64,000 nucleotides of DNA from Guptibacillus hwajinpoensis (GTDB lineage: Bacteria > Bacillota > Bacilli > Bacillales > Bacillaceae_O), in NCBI GenBank assembly GCA_016841765.1, contig JAENYN010000003.1, positions 62,001 through 126,000 of the forward strand. Direction: 5' to 3'. The translations under genes and the position numbers were made by a program. This document shows, piece by piece, positions 26,720 through 35,280 of the stretch. Numbering within the stretch: the first letter of the stretch is position 1; each line of letters starts with the position of its first letter. The notes beneath the pieces are model-generated. The model made no database searches, was not told where the DNA came from, and was given only the letters and a program-made list of their open reading frames with translations.

Positions 26720-27226
26720 TTGAACACAATTTATGTGAATTGGGATGGAGCCCGGGTGAAGTTGACCTGGAAGAATGACACAAACCTTCCTCCCGTTGAG
26801 TTAATAACAAGTGTTCATGGGTTTTGTTTTAAGGAGGATAAATTACTCTTAGTAAACTTGAAGCACAGGGGCTGGGACTTTCCAGGAGGGCATATCGAAA
26901 AGAAAGAAACACCTGAGGAATGCATCAAACGAGAAGTGTGGGAGGAAGCGTATGTCACCGGAAGCTGCCAGCTGCTGGGATACATAACAGTCGATCATCG
27001 TGAAAATCCGGATTGGCGCGAGAACAGTCCTTATCCAAAAGTGGGATATCAAGTTTTTTATTTTATGGAAATTGAAAAGCTGGCCGATTTCATAGGCCAA
27101 TATGAATCGAAAGGAAGACTTTTCATCAATCCGGAGGAAGTGGTGGAGTACTATCAAGATTGGAACGGGCTATATCAAGAAATACTTGAGCTTGCGTTGA
27201 GACGAAGTAAGCGATCTTTAATTTAG
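26720..27226 (+). CDS. Nudix hydrolase
   Basis: A 168-residue Nudix-fold protein. The box reads GGHIEKKETPEECIKREVWEEAYV; the metal-binding glutamates are intact but the last conserved Gly is replaced by Tyr, which suggests a divergent subfamily. TTG at 26720 follows ATAGGAG at 9 bases; no ATG exists upstream in frame. Substrate is unknown. It ends before a terminator shared with a convergent gene. Confidence 0.85.
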   Translation: MNTIYVNWDGARVKLTWKNDTNLPPVELITSVHGFCFKEDKLLLVNLKHRGWDFPGGHIEKKETPEECIKREVWEEAYVTGSCQLLGYITVDHRENPDWRENSPYPKVGYQVFYFMEIEKLADFIGQYESKGRLFINPEEVVEYYQDWNGLYQEILELALRRSKRSLI

Positions 27227-27261
27227 GCCGTATTCGCAACATTGTTGCTGCAGAGTGTGGA

Positions 27262-27304
27262 AATGGCGTATTCCTATTTAATTAAGGAATACGCCGTTTT
27301 TAAT
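27262..27304. terminator. Terminator between convergent genes
   Basis: Perfect 11-bp stem GGCGTATTCCT/AGGAATACGCC with a T tract on the plus strand and an AT-rich left flank. Confidence 0.88.
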
Positions 27305-27348
27305 TGTATTTTGGTTATTTTCCTGAGAAGCTCATTATATTTATGCCG

Positions 27349-27789
27349 CTATAGTTGTTCAGCTGATGGAAGAATTTCATCTAATAATCTGTTTAATTTT
27401 TCATAATCAACCTTCCAGTAGTATCCGTTGCTATCCTGGACATAGCCAGTTCCCAAAGCCCACAAACTACCACCATAAGTAGTATAATCTCGGGTTCTGA
27501 GTAAAATTTTAGTGTATTTTTCAGTACTTTCTTGAGGTGGAAAGTTGTCGTGTTCAACTTTTGTATGTTTATCCATTTTTGATAAAAACGCTGCTATCTC
27601 CATCACTTTGTTTTGATCAGTAATTATATATTGAGAACTCCCTTCTTCCTTTGTGTAAACAATGACATCCATTATGTCATTTTTCGCTAAATTAAAGCCC
27701 CATATCCATAAATGGGTTTGATAATAAAAACCAAATATCCCTAATAATAGAATAGAAGATAAGAAAATCATCCATTTCTTTTTTTTCAT
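27349..27789 (-). CDS. Exported or membrane-anchored protein of unknown function
   Basis: A 146-residue protein with a Lys-rich start and hydrophobic segment (residues ~7-24), then a soluble domain with YTTYGGSLWALGTGYVQDS and DYEKLNRLLDEIL. No family is recognised. It is noticeably AT-rich compared with the metabolic genes in the window, which points to an accessory origin. AGGGGAG precedes the ATG. Confidence 0.7.
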   Translation of the reverse strand: MKKKKWMIFLSSILLLGIFGFYYQTHLWIWGFNLAKNDIMDVIVYTKEEGSSQYIITDQNKVMEIAAFLSKMDKHTKVEHDNFPPQESTEKYTKILLRTRDYTTYGGSLWALGTGYVQDSNGYYWKVDYEKLNRLLDEILPSAEQL

Positions 27790-27949
27790 TTTTTCTCCCC
27801 TATACTCCTCTATCCAACCAATGAAAGAACTTTAATCAATTTTAACGATTGTTATGTTTTCTCCTCTATCATAAATGATAATTCCATTTTACTACTATCC
27901 TTCACTTGACTGGATGGTTGAATAGTAAAAAAATATATAGCTTGTTCTT

Positions 27950-27988
27950 ATGGTGAAAGCGTGCCCCTGCACCGAAAATCAACACCCG
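27950..27988 (+). repeat. Fragment of GC-rich intergenic repeat
   Basis: Matches the 3' end of the copy at 36413-36615: both read GGTGAAAGCG, then a purine-pyrimidine GCCCCTGCA stretch, then AAATCAAC. Only the terminal 40 bases remain. Confidence 0.65.
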
Positions 27989-28071
27989 TTTTGAATCGAA
28001 TCCCATTATTCCGCCCGTTAACGGAACAAGAATATTTTTCCGGTTTCTTCTTAAAATCCCATCACACAAAA

Positions 28072-28127
28072 AAAACATCTGCCCCACCCTATCAGCATTT
28101 TTGCTGAAGCGCGGAACAGATGCCGTA
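28072..28127 (-). terminator. Terminator of the lipoprotein gene
   Basis: On the minus strand CATCTG pairs with CAGATG around an inner hairpin CAGC/GCTG, followed by eight T residues. Confidence 0.6.
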
Positions 28128-28128
28128 C

Positions 28129-29253
28129 CTACTGATAATTAACAACAGCTGGGCTCGGATCAAGTTTTACAACATCGAGCGGCTCAAGAACAGGTTCATC
28201 CTTCTTGTAAAAGATTTTAAAACCACCGTATTGGGAGGTCTCATTGCGGACGAATTTCCGGTAAAGGGACTGCTTCGTTGCAGAAAGGCCCCATCCATCA
28301 TAATTAAGCACAACTTCCACATTAGGGGCCGGCTTGATGGCCTTTTTATTTGTCAGCGCCTTGTCTGTAAACTGATGAACGAGTACAAACTTATCAGGCA
28401 AGTCATTTTCTTCCGTGAGTTTTGATAAATAGTCCACCGCTTTTTGCACTTCGTTACCATCGACCTGGCCGAGGTCTTCTCCAGGGACTTCCCCTTCACC
28501 CACATGGAATTCCGTATCTATTGCAAGATGGACATGGGGCTCCTTCAGCCATTTTTCAATCAGTTTGACTTGATTCATGACGGAGTCCGTACCGAGCTGC
28601 ACATCCAGCAAGATGAGGGCATTATGTTCTCTCGCAAGTTTTACATACTTATCGATGTCGGCTTCAGGTGTCACATGATAGTATTTTCCTTTAGGGCCCG
28701 GGTCCCGCTGGGCGACTGTTGTAATCAATTCGATCGTCGGAATGGCTGGTCTTGACGGGTCGGCATCCGAATAGGCCTGCGTCTGTTCTTTTAACTTCTT
28801 CATCAAGTCTTCAGGCTCCATTTCACCGAGAATGCCCATTTGTTTAGAGTTCGGATGGCCGTAATAGGCAACAATCCGGTTGTTTTTCAAGGGGCCTTCA
28901 CTTTCATCTTTGCCGTCTTTGACAAGGGTTTGCCCGGGAGGAACCGATCGCTTATTATCACTGCCGTAAGCTTCAGCTGGCGGCATGTTTTCCAGCTCCC
29001 CGTCAGGAAGCTTATCCTTAAGCGGCTTTGCGTCAACCGACGGCTCTAAGGCTTGATATGGAGGAGGGGGCTTTTCTTTATCCTGGTCTTGCTCTTTAGC
29101 CTTGTCAGTCTGCTCCTTATTGTCAGCTTTTTGCTCCTGTTCGGCATCCGTTTTCGGTTCTTGCTCCTCCGGGGAAGATGAAGCCGCATCTGAACAAGCA
29201 GCGAATATGAAAGCTGCCAAAATGATGTATAGCAGGAAAAATTGTTTTTTCAT
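28129..29253 (-). CDS. Lipoprotein with TIM-barrel-like domain, unknown function
   Basis: A 374-residue lipoprotein: signal peptide with lipobox FAAC (Cys about residue 21), a ~70-residue Glu/Lys/Gln-rich disordered linker, then a domain from ~125 starting RIVAYYGHPNSKQMG. Later elements IPTIELITTV, ALILLDVQLG, HLAIDTEF and VEVVLNYDGWG have the spacing of barrel strands, and the acidic residues at strand ends recall glycosidase-like folds. This is inference from pattern; no family is named. The ATG at 29253 begins the signal peptide and follows AAAGGATG; upstream frame is non-coding. The gene is single, divergent from the next group. Confidence 0.75.
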   Translation of the reverse strand: MKKQFFLLYIILAAFIFAACSDAASSSPEEQEPKTDAEQEQKADNKEQTDKAKEQDQDKEKPPPPYQALEPSVDAKPLKDKLPDGELENMPPAEAYGSDNKRSVPPGQTLVKDGKDESEGPLKNNRIVAYYGHPNSKQMGILGEMEPEDLMKKLKEQTQAYSDADPSRPAIPTIELITTVAQRDPGPKGKYYHVTPEADIDKYVKLAREHNALILLDVQLGTDSVMNQVKLIEKWLKEPHVHLAIDTEFHVGEGEVPGEDLGQVDGNEVQKAVDYLSKLTEENDLPDKFVLVHQFTDKALTNKKAIKPAPNVEVVLNYDGWGLSATKQSLYRKFVRNETSQYGGFKIFYKKDEPVLEPLDVVKLDPSPAVVNYQ

Positions 29254-29444
29254 AGTGACCACATCCTTTGCTGCGTTTATTAACTTATTCGTTTGAATTG
29301 TTGTTCTATGTAGGGACAACTTGAAAAAGCATTCTGTATTGTAACATGGGATGCTGGAAGTAGCGAGACATAAAGTTTCACGATAAAAAACGGCGGTTAA
29401 TGCAGGGTTCATTTTTCAGTATAATATAGCCAGGGGGAGTTAAA

Positions 29445-29996
29445 ATGAAACGCAAAATCAATATATCGGTCATCCTATTTGTAATCGCATTTGGCTTTTA
29501 TTATTTGTACTCGGTCTATCCCGAACAAGTGCAGCGTGATATTTATGATGAAAACGGATATGACGTACATGAAGTTGGTGATGACTTTACAGTACGTTTT
29601 CCATTAAATAAGAACTGGCTGGAGATACCAGAAGGGGAAACACGAGTCCTAAAGGAAAAAGTAGGCGGAAAATATGGTTCAGCCCTGTTGTTGGAGAGCG
29701 TTAGGAATAACGGCGGCAATTACAATCTCTCCTTTGATATAAGGCATGACCTTGATTCCGATAACGGCAAGTTTTTGAGCCATACGGTTTTTAACGAAGA
29801 CGGCACTTTCTCTTCCAAAGATATTAGAAAGGTGTTTACCTTTTATGACCGGGATGGCAATGTTTTAAAAGCTTCCAGTGTACTGGCAGGAGGCGGCTCA
29901 GGGCCTGATGAAAAATTTGGCGGGGACTTTAAGGCTTTGGATGAGGTGAGTGAAATAGAAGTCCATTTGTTTTTATATGAATACACTTCATTGTGA
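29445..29996 (+). CDS. Membrane-anchored protein of unknown function
   Basis: A 183-residue protein with an N-terminal anchor (~residues 6-22) and an extracytoplasmic beta-rich domain. No recognised family. CAGGGGGAG is well placed before the ATG. Its stop overlaps the start of the next small membrane gene by four bases (GTGA), so the two are probably cotranscribed. The group 29445-30645 is AT-rich and looks accessory. Confidence 0.7.
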   Translation: MKRKINISVILFVIAFGFYYLYSVYPEQVQRDIYDENGYDVHEVGDDFTVRFPLNKNWLEIPEGETRVLKEKVGGKYGSALLLESVRNNGGNYNLSFDIRHDLDSDNGKFLSHTVFNEDGTFSSKDIRKVFTFYDRDGNVLKASSVLAGGGSGPDEKFGGDFKALDEVSEIEVHLFLYEYTSL

Positions 29997-30274
29997 TTGG
30001 GTGTGTGTTGGAATTGAAACTAACCTATGAAATAAAGAGCATGGAAGAGTTTAAAAGCCTGCCGATTATAAGCAAAATAGGAATCATAATCTTTTATTTT
30101 GGAGCCATTTCATTCAGTGTTTCTATTATTCTTATCTTTTTGAATATAAAACTGGCAAGTCCCAATTTTCCGCTTTATTCAATTGCGGTCGGTTTAGTTG
30201 GTTTCCTGGTGGCCGTCATTTTTGATAAAGAAAGAAAAAAGAGGACAAAGGTCGGCCCGATGAGGAAGCTGTAA
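29993..30274 (+). CDS. Small membrane protein
   Basis: A 93-residue protein with two hydrophobic helices (~30-50 and ~58-78) and a basic tail KERKKRTK. The first possible start is GTG 29993, overlapping the previous stop; TTG 30008 is another option. Neither has a clear ribosome site, so translational coupling is likely. Function is unknown. Confidence 0.6.
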   Translation: MIGCVLELKLTYEIKSMEEFKSLPIISKIGIIIFYFGAISFSVSIILIFLNIKLASPNFPLYSIAVGLVGFLVAVIFDKERKKRTKVGPMRKL

Positions 30275-30291
30275 AATAAAACAGGAAAGCG

Positions 30292-30645
30292 GTGGATGAA
30301 ATGTACTTTTTGAAGTTTGCTGGCGAGGTGACAGGAGGAGAGACAATTGGACTCATCGTTTTTCTGTTGTTTGCCGCAGCTTCGGCAGGGTTAGTCAGTA
30401 AACTTGGCAAGGAATTTAAGCCGCTGCACACCAGGGGCTTTTTTATAGGAATAATTAGTTACATCGTAATTTCAATGTTTATATTTGATGTTTTTATCAG
30501 ACTCCTGTTTTTTCCTGGAGGTGAATATGTGAATTACGGTGCTGTAAAAGGAATGGTGCTGCTCACAGGAAGCATTGCAGCCGGAACAGCTTTCGGGTTC
30601 TTCTTGACTAAAAAAGTGTTTTTCAACTATTGTCATAAGGTGTGA
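30292..30645 (+). CDS. Membrane protein of unknown function
   Basis: A 117-residue protein with three hydrophobic helices (~18-38, ~50-72, ~88-108). GTG 30292 (after AGGAAAGCG) and ATG 30301 (after GGTGGATGAA) are both possible starts. It is the third gene of the small membrane-protein group and 17 bases after the second. No family is recognised. Confidence 0.62.
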   Translation: MDEMYFLKFAGEVTGGETIGLIVFLLFAAASAGLVSKLGKEFKPLHTRGFFIGIISYIVISMFIFDVFIRLLFFPGGEYVNYGAVKGMVLLTGSIAAGTAFGFFLTKKVFFNYCHKV

Positions 30646-30696
30646 AGAGAATTCACCTTTCTCGCTTACCGCCAAATCGACTGTTATTGTCCAAAA

Positions 30697-30725
30697 ATAA
30701 AACGGCGGACCCACCCGCCGTTTTT
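30697..30725. terminator. Bidirectional terminator
   Basis: Stem CGGCGG/CCGCCG flanked by A and T tracts, between two convergent genes; the minus-strand gene stops at its edge. Confidence 0.82.
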
Positions 30726-30886
30726 CAGCCTCTCATCATCCCCATCTGTAAAAAGAAAAGCAAAATTGCCGCGGCGATCAAGGCATAGGAAGTCCGCCGG
30801 TAGGACATGTTTTGCTTCGTCGTGCCGACCATCAGCAAGGCAATGCCGGCAATGAAGATGATAAGAATCAAGCTTGACAGGCCCAT
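30725..30886 (-). CDS. Small two-helix membrane protein
   Basis: Fifty-three residues with two hydrophobic helices (~3-21 and ~33-48) and a short polar turn KQNMSYRRT. The ATG at 30886 is preferred because GAAGGGAGG lies 10 bases upstream; the frame is open to 30943, but an extended -10 element (TGGTATGAT) lies in that extension. Function is unknown. Confidence 0.55.
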   Translation of the reverse strand: MGLSSLILIIFIAGIALLMVGTTKQNMSYRRTSYALIAAAILLFFLQMGMMRG

Positions 30887-30977
30887 AAGGACAAGGCCTC
30901 CCTTCCGGAATGATGACATGTCCATCATACCACAGGAAAACAATCAAGGGGAAAGGCCCTTGCTCCTTTCCGCTTCC

Positions 30978-31826
30978 TTATGCTTGCCTGTCATCAACGT
31001 ACCGGCCGTAATCAGGAACTGCGATTTTATCGAAATCAACCACCAATTTCTCAAGGCTGGTGGTCAATTCCTGTCCGCCCATCGGCCAGCCATGTCCGGT
31101 GATCGCCACAGCAGGATGAAGGTTTGCCAGTTTCTTGACTGATTCATAGGCAGCGTCCCAATCCGGTGTCAGATAGCGCGGCGGCCCGCTGATTTCTTTG
31201 TGCTGGGTCAACACTTTAAAAAGGGACTCCTGTTTGACCGTAATGAACGCATCCCCGGCAATCAGGAATCGGTCTTCATCTCGGAACAGGGAAATGTGGC
31301 CTGTTGTATGCCCTGGTGTATGGACCCAGCGCCAGTCCGGCAAGCCAGGCACAGTGCCGTCGGCAGGCAGTTCATGGACATGCTTGCCAAGATCGATTCC
31401 CTCATTCGGGAACATGCCTGACATTTTGGCGCCCAGTCCTCCCTCAACGGATGGGTCCGGTTCGGGATAATCGGCATGCCCGGTCAAATAAAGCATTTCC
31501 AGAGGGTGGGCATAAACGGGGCATCCCCAGTGTTCGACCAGGTCAAGCAAACCTCCGACATGGTCAAAATGCCCGTGTGTCAGAATAATGGCTTCCGGCG
31601 CGCGATCTTCCCCGAAACGTTCTTTTACTGCCTTCAGGATGTTATCGGCCGACCTCGGCATCCCTGCGTCGATAAGCACCCATCCACCCTCCGACTCGGG
31701 ATGTCCGATCATGCTCACATTCACCACCTGGATGGTGAAACAGCTGACATCGGGAGCGACTTCCTGTAAGTTGCCGCTATTCACTGACGTAACAGGAATG
31801 AATGATTTTTCAAAAGGGTTCTCCAC
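30978..31826 (-). CDS. MBL-fold metallo-hydrolase
   Basis: A 282-residue metallo-beta-lactamase-fold protein. THGHFDHVGG is the HxHxDH zinc motif; HTPGHTTGHI, IAGDAF and ITGHGWPMGG provide further ligands. This is the general hydrolase layout of glyoxalase II and related enzymes; the substrate is unknown. GTG at 31826 is the start because AGGAGGTATTGCA precedes it; the frame continues upstream without another site. It is divergent from ABC cassette 1. Confidence 0.88.
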   Translation of the reverse strand: MENPFEKSFIPVTSVNSGNLQEVAPDVSCFTIQVVNVSMIGHPESEGGWVLIDAGMPRSADNILKAVKERFGEDRAPEAIILTHGHFDHVGGLLDLVEHWGCPVYAHPLEMLYLTGHADYPEPDPSVEGGLGAKMSGMFPNEGIDLGKHVHELPADGTVPGLPDWRWVHTPGHTTGHISLFRDEDRFLIAGDAFITVKQESLFKVLTQHKEISGPPRYLTPDWDAAYESVKKLANLHPAVAITGHGWPMGGQELTTSLEKLVVDFDKIAVPDYGRYVDDRQA

Positions 31827-32028
31827 TGCAATACCTCCTGTCAAAAATCTTGGTGCTTTATACTTTTCCCTCCTGAGGAAGCGACTATCCTTCATTTTTC
31901 CATCCAATCCTGATTGCACTCTCATTAAAGAAATTAAAATTTTAATAAAAAATAATTGAAATTTTCTAAATATAATACTATCATTACAAGTAACTTATAT
32001 TTTAATGCCTAAAAGCATAAAAGTGAAA

Positions 32029-32115
32029 AAGTGCCAGCGAAAAATAAAAACAAGCTTTCTTAATGAACGGCAATTTTTTATTTTTTATCAATAAACTAGA
32101 GAAGGCGTGGCACTT
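32029..32115 (+). other. Possible structured leader of ABC cassette 1
   Basis: AAGTGCCA (32029-32036) and its complement TGGCACTT (32108-32115) enclose a second pairing, AAAAATAAAAA near 32041 with the T-rich stretch near 32082-32096. The outer arm ends just before the ribosome site of the binding-protein gene. A cis-acting RNA element is possible; no known riboswitch class is recognised. Confidence 0.35.
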
Positions 32116-32135
32116 ATTTTAAAAGGGGGATCATA

Positions 32136-33149
32136 ATGGCTGCTTTTGTACGTAAAGGTTGGATGGTGTTGATGGTGCTGATCTTACTGGGGGCCGCAGG
32201 CTGCGGTACATCAGAGGAAAGCGGTTCAACAGACGGCGGAGACGGTGAGGTCAAAGGGGAAAAAGTGATGACGGTCGGTGTTACGCAAATCGTGGAACAC
32301 CCATCGCTTGACGCTGCCTTTGAAGGGTTCAAGGCTGCCCTCGAAGAAGCCGGCCTGAAAGAGGGAGAACAGGTCAAATATGATGTCCAGATTGCCCAGG
32401 GGGATCAGAATAACTCCCAGACGATCGCAAACAACTTCAAAAGTGACGGCGTTGATTTGATATTCGCCAACTCCACGCCAAGTGCACAGAGTGCCCTTAA
32501 TGCAACGAAGGATATTCCGATCGTCTTTACATCTGTCACTGATCCGGTCGGTGCAAGCCTCGTTCCGTCCATGGATGAAGCGGGAGCAAACATTACAGGG
32601 ACAACCGATACTCACCCGGACGCGATTCCGAATACGGTGAAATTCATTGATGAACAAACTGACGCTAAAAAAGTCGGCATGATCTATAACTCAGGGGAAC
32701 AAAACTCAGTTGCCCAGGTCGACATTGTGAAAGAAGCGATGAAAGGAACGGACCTGGAAGTTGTTGAAGCGACCGTTTCAACATCGGCTGAAGTGAAGCA
32801 GGCGGCAGAATCGCTCGTCGGCAGGGCGGACGTCTTTTATATCATTACTGATAACACGGTCGTTTCCGCGCTGGAATCAGTGATTAAAGTATCTGAAGAT
32901 AAGGATATCCCGCTGTTTGTCGGTGAACTTGACTCCGTTGAGCGCGGCGGCATGGCAGCATACGGATTCGATTATTATGATATCGGCTTTGAGGCAGGAC
33001 AAATGGCGGCCCAGGTGCTGAAAGGCGAAAAAGAAATTTCAGAGATTCCGCCGCAGTATCCGCAAAACCTGAAGCTTGAAATCAACGAAGAAGCAGCCGA
33101 AGCAATGGGCGTTGAAGTGAAAGAAAGCTGGAAGGAAACAGCCGAGTAA
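32136..33149 (+). CDS. ABC transporter substrate-binding lipoprotein, TrpX-type (cassette 1)
   Basis: A 337-residue lipoprotein with a lipobox AAGC at about residue 26-29 and the two-lobe ABC_sub_bind fold (PF04392). The segments GVTQIVEHPSLDAAF, FANSTPSAQSALNAT and ITDNTVVSALESV are family hallmarks. Streptococcal TrpX of this family serves aromatic amino acid uptake. It is the first gene of a permease-ATPase cassette and is strongly similar along its whole length to the gene at 50254. The start follows AAAAGGGGGATC. Substrate here is inferred to be an aromatic amino acid or related compound from the neighbouring pathway. Confidence 0.88.
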   Translation: MAAFVRKGWMVLMVLILLGAAGCGTSEESGSTDGGDGEVKGEKVMTVGVTQIVEHPSLDAAFEGFKAALEEAGLKEGEQVKYDVQIAQGDQNNSQTIANNFKSDGVDLIFANSTPSAQSALNATKDIPIVFTSVTDPVGASLVPSMDEAGANITGTTDTHPDAIPNTVKFIDEQTDAKKVGMIYNSGEQNSVAQVDIVKEAMKGTDLEVVEATVSTSAEVKQAAESLVGRADVFYIITDNTVVSALESVIKVSEDKDIPLFVGELDSVERGGMAAYGFDYYDIGFEAGQMAAQVLKGEKEISEIPPQYPQNLKLEINEEAAEAMGVEVKESWKETAE

Positions 33150-33223
33150 AGGCTGGATAAAATAGCGGCCTTCCGCAGCCGTGTGCTGGCGGAAGGCAAT
33201 TTTCAGGAGAGAGGATGAATCGT

Positions 33224-34264
33224 ATGCCAGCAGCGATATTTGGATCGGTTGAATCAGGGATCATCTATGCGATCATGGCTCTCGGGGTCTACATTTCGTT
33301 TCGCATTCTCGATTTTCCCGACTTGACGGTCGACGGAAGTTTCGTGACGGGAGCAGCCGTTGCCGCGGTCATGATCACAACAGGAAGCAGCCCGGTAGTG
33401 GCCACGTTTGCAGGTGCGGGCGCCGGTTTTGCGGCCGGTACGATTACGGGACTGCTTCATACTAAAGGAAAAATCAATCCGCTTTTATCAGGGATCTTAA
33501 TGATGATTGCCCTTTATTCGATCAATCTGCGCATCATGGGACGGCCGAATGTCCCGCTTCTCAACCAGGAAACTGGAATGACTGCGGTTGGGGATTGGTC
33601 GGCCGCCCTTGGAATTGATGGGGCATTGAACGGTTTATACGGAATGATTTTTACAGATAGTTATTTGCCGGCGACGTGGGGTATATTGCTTGGTATGATT
33701 GTGGTGACATTCTCCATCAAACTGCTCCTCGACTGGTTCTTGAAAACGGAAATCGGACTTGCACTGCGGGCCACCGGCAACAACAAGCAAATGATCAGGA
33801 GCCATTCTGCGAATACGGACCGGTACATCGTCGCAGGGCTTGGCCTTTCCAACGGCCTTGTCGCTTTCTCGGGGGCGCTTATCGCCCAGTATTCCTCATT
33901 TGCAGATGTCGGCATGGGGATCGGGATGATCATCATCGGCCTTGCATCTGTCATTATCGGTGAGGCGCTGTTCGGGACAAAGTCGATTGCCAGAACGACG
34001 CTGGCCGTCATCGGCGGCGCTGTCATTTACCGCATTGTCGTCAGCATGGCGCTCAGGGTCGAGTTCCTGGAAACAGGCGATATGAAGATGATTACAGCAG
34101 CCATTGTCGTTCTTGCCCTCATACTGCCGAAGTGGTTTGATGCACGGAAAGAAAAGCGGCGCAAGGAAAAACGGCGGGCCGATCGGCTTGAAAGCATCCA
34201 GGAGCGCAAACAGAAGGGCGGTGACCATATTGCTGCAGCTGCAACAGATCAACAAAGTGTTTAA
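33224..34264 (+). CDS. ABC transporter permease, BPD_transp_2 type (cassette 1)
   Basis: A 346-residue inner membrane permease with eight to ten hydrophobic helices and the motif GEALFGTKSIARTTLAV preceding the C-terminal helices. It matches the permease at 51299 almost throughout, including the identical IMGRPNVPLLNQETG. ATG 33224 aligns with the start of that paralogue and follows CAGGAGAGG; ATG 33215 lies within the site. The C-terminal tail is highly basic. Its 3' end overlaps the ATPase gene by 35 bases. Confidence 0.88.
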   Translation: MPAAIFGSVESGIIYAIMALGVYISFRILDFPDLTVDGSFVTGAAVAAVMITTGSSPVVATFAGAGAGFAAGTITGLLHTKGKINPLLSGILMMIALYSINLRIMGRPNVPLLNQETGMTAVGDWSAALGIDGALNGLYGMIFTDSYLPATWGILLGMIVVTFSIKLLLDWFLKTEIGLALRATGNNKQMIRSHSANTDRYIVAGLGLSNGLVAFSGALIAQYSSFADVGMGIGMIIIGLASVIIGEALFGTKSIARTTLAVIGGAVIYRIVVSMALRVEFLETGDMKMITAAIVVLALILPKWFDARKEKRRKEKRRADRLESIQERKQKGGDHIAAAATDQQSV

Positions 34265-35024
34265 CGAAGGTACTCCAGATGAAAAAATCGCCATCGACCA
34301 TGTCGATTTGAACCTCGAACCGGGCGACTTCGTAACAGTTATCGGAAGCAATGGAGCAGGGAAATCGACGCTGATGAATATCATTTCAGGCGTGCTGTTT
34401 CCGGATATGGGCAATGTCATCATTGACGGAAAAAACGTCACGGCTCTTCCTGAATATAAACGTTCCCAGTTGATCGGAAGGGTGTTTCAGGATCCGATGG
34501 CAGGCACGGCCCCGGCGATGACGATCGAGGAAAACCTGGCGATGGCCTACTCGCGCAATAAACCGAGACGGCTGCGGATGGGGGTTTCAAGAAAACGCCG
34601 CGTATTTTACAAAGAATTTCTTGAGCAGCTTCATCTCGGCCTTGAAGACCGCCTGAACGCAAAGGTGGGACTTCTTTCCGGCGGGGAGCGCCAGGCGCTG
34701 TCCCTGCTGATGGCGACCTTCACCGAGCCGTCGATCCTGCTGCTTGATGAACATACTGCGGCACTCGATCCAGCCCGGGCTGAACTGATCACCTCCCTCA
34801 CAAAAGAAATTGTGGAAAACTATCAACTGACAACGCTGATGGTCACCCACAATATGCAGCAGGCGATTGAACTCGGCAACAAGCTGATCATGATGGATAA
34901 GGGACAGGTCATCCTGTCATTTGATGAAGAGCAGAAGAAGGGCCTCACTGTTGAAAAACTGCTGAACGAATTCCAGCAAATCCGCGGGGAACAGCTTGCG
35001 AGCGACCGGGCTGTGCTGGGGTAA
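34230..35024 (+). CDS. ABC transporter ATP-binding protein (cassette 1)
   Basis: A 264-residue ABC ATPase: Walker [10 protein letters not shown], signature [12 protein letters not shown] (a variant with GGERQ rather than SGGQQ), Walker [12 protein letters not shown] and switch His in [11 protein letters not shown] 34230 is preferred because AAGGGCGGTGA precedes it and the paralogue at 52302 starts in the same way and has the same length. It completes cassette 1. A terminator follows 17 bases later. Confidence 0.9.
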   Translation: MLQLQQINKVFNEGTPDEKIAIDHVDLNLEPGDFVTVIGSNGAGKSTLMNIISGVLFPDMGNVIIDGKNVTALPEYKRSQLIGRVFQDPMAGTAPAMTIEENLAMAYSRNKPRRLRMGVSRKRRVFYKEFLEQLHLGLEDRLNAKVGLLSGGERQALSLLMATFTEPSILLLDEHTAALDPARAELITSLTKEIVENYQLTTLMVTHNMQQAIELGNKLIMMDKGQVILSFDEEQKKGLTVEKLLNEFQQIRGEQLASDRAVLG

Positions 35025-35040
35025 ATAAACGATTTAATAT

Positions 35041-35086
35041 AAAAATGCCAGGCACTCCTGTGGGAGATTGCCTGGCGTTTTTTTGT
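35041..35086. terminator. Terminator of ABC cassette 1
   Basis: Stem pairing TGCCAGGCA-type arms with an inner CTCC/GGAG hairpin, ending in seven T residues. Confidence 0.8.
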
Positions 35087-35112
35087 GAACTTAATGTATC
35101 GTGCTATTTTTC

Positions 35113-35280
35113 CTTCGGTAGAGGGCCGAGACCTTGGAAAGGGACGAATAACAGCGTGCGTTCCTTTATGGAGATGGGAGGGAGGCCTATTTAGGAAACG
35201 AACCAGCCATATGAGTCCCCAATTTGGAGATGGGAAGCCGTTGAAGGGAACGAATAACTGTATGTATTCCCTTATTAACG
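35113..35280 (+). repeat. Tandem imperfect hairpin-forming repeats
   Basis: Three imperfect units of about 56 bases. Units 1 and 3 share GACGAATAAC/AACGAATAAC followed by a pyrimidine arm (GTTCCTTT, TTCCCTT) that can pair with the preceding AAGGGA arm; the intervening TGGAGATGGGA occurs twice. A 68-codon frame across this stretch is not credible as a protein. Confidence 0.55.

Larger units (their letters stand above)
27790..28128. other. Intergenic stretch with repeat fragment
   Basis: AT-rich, no credible gene. It holds a fragment of the GC-rich intergenic repeat (27950-27988) and, at its right end, the minus-strand terminator of the lipoprotein gene. A 61-codon minus-strand frame here is made of the repeat and lacks a ribosome site. 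Confidence 0.6.

Noticed and set aside
27902-28087. 61-codon minus-strand frame
   Set aside because: Composed of a repeat fragment and the tail of the lipoprotein terminator; no ribosome site.
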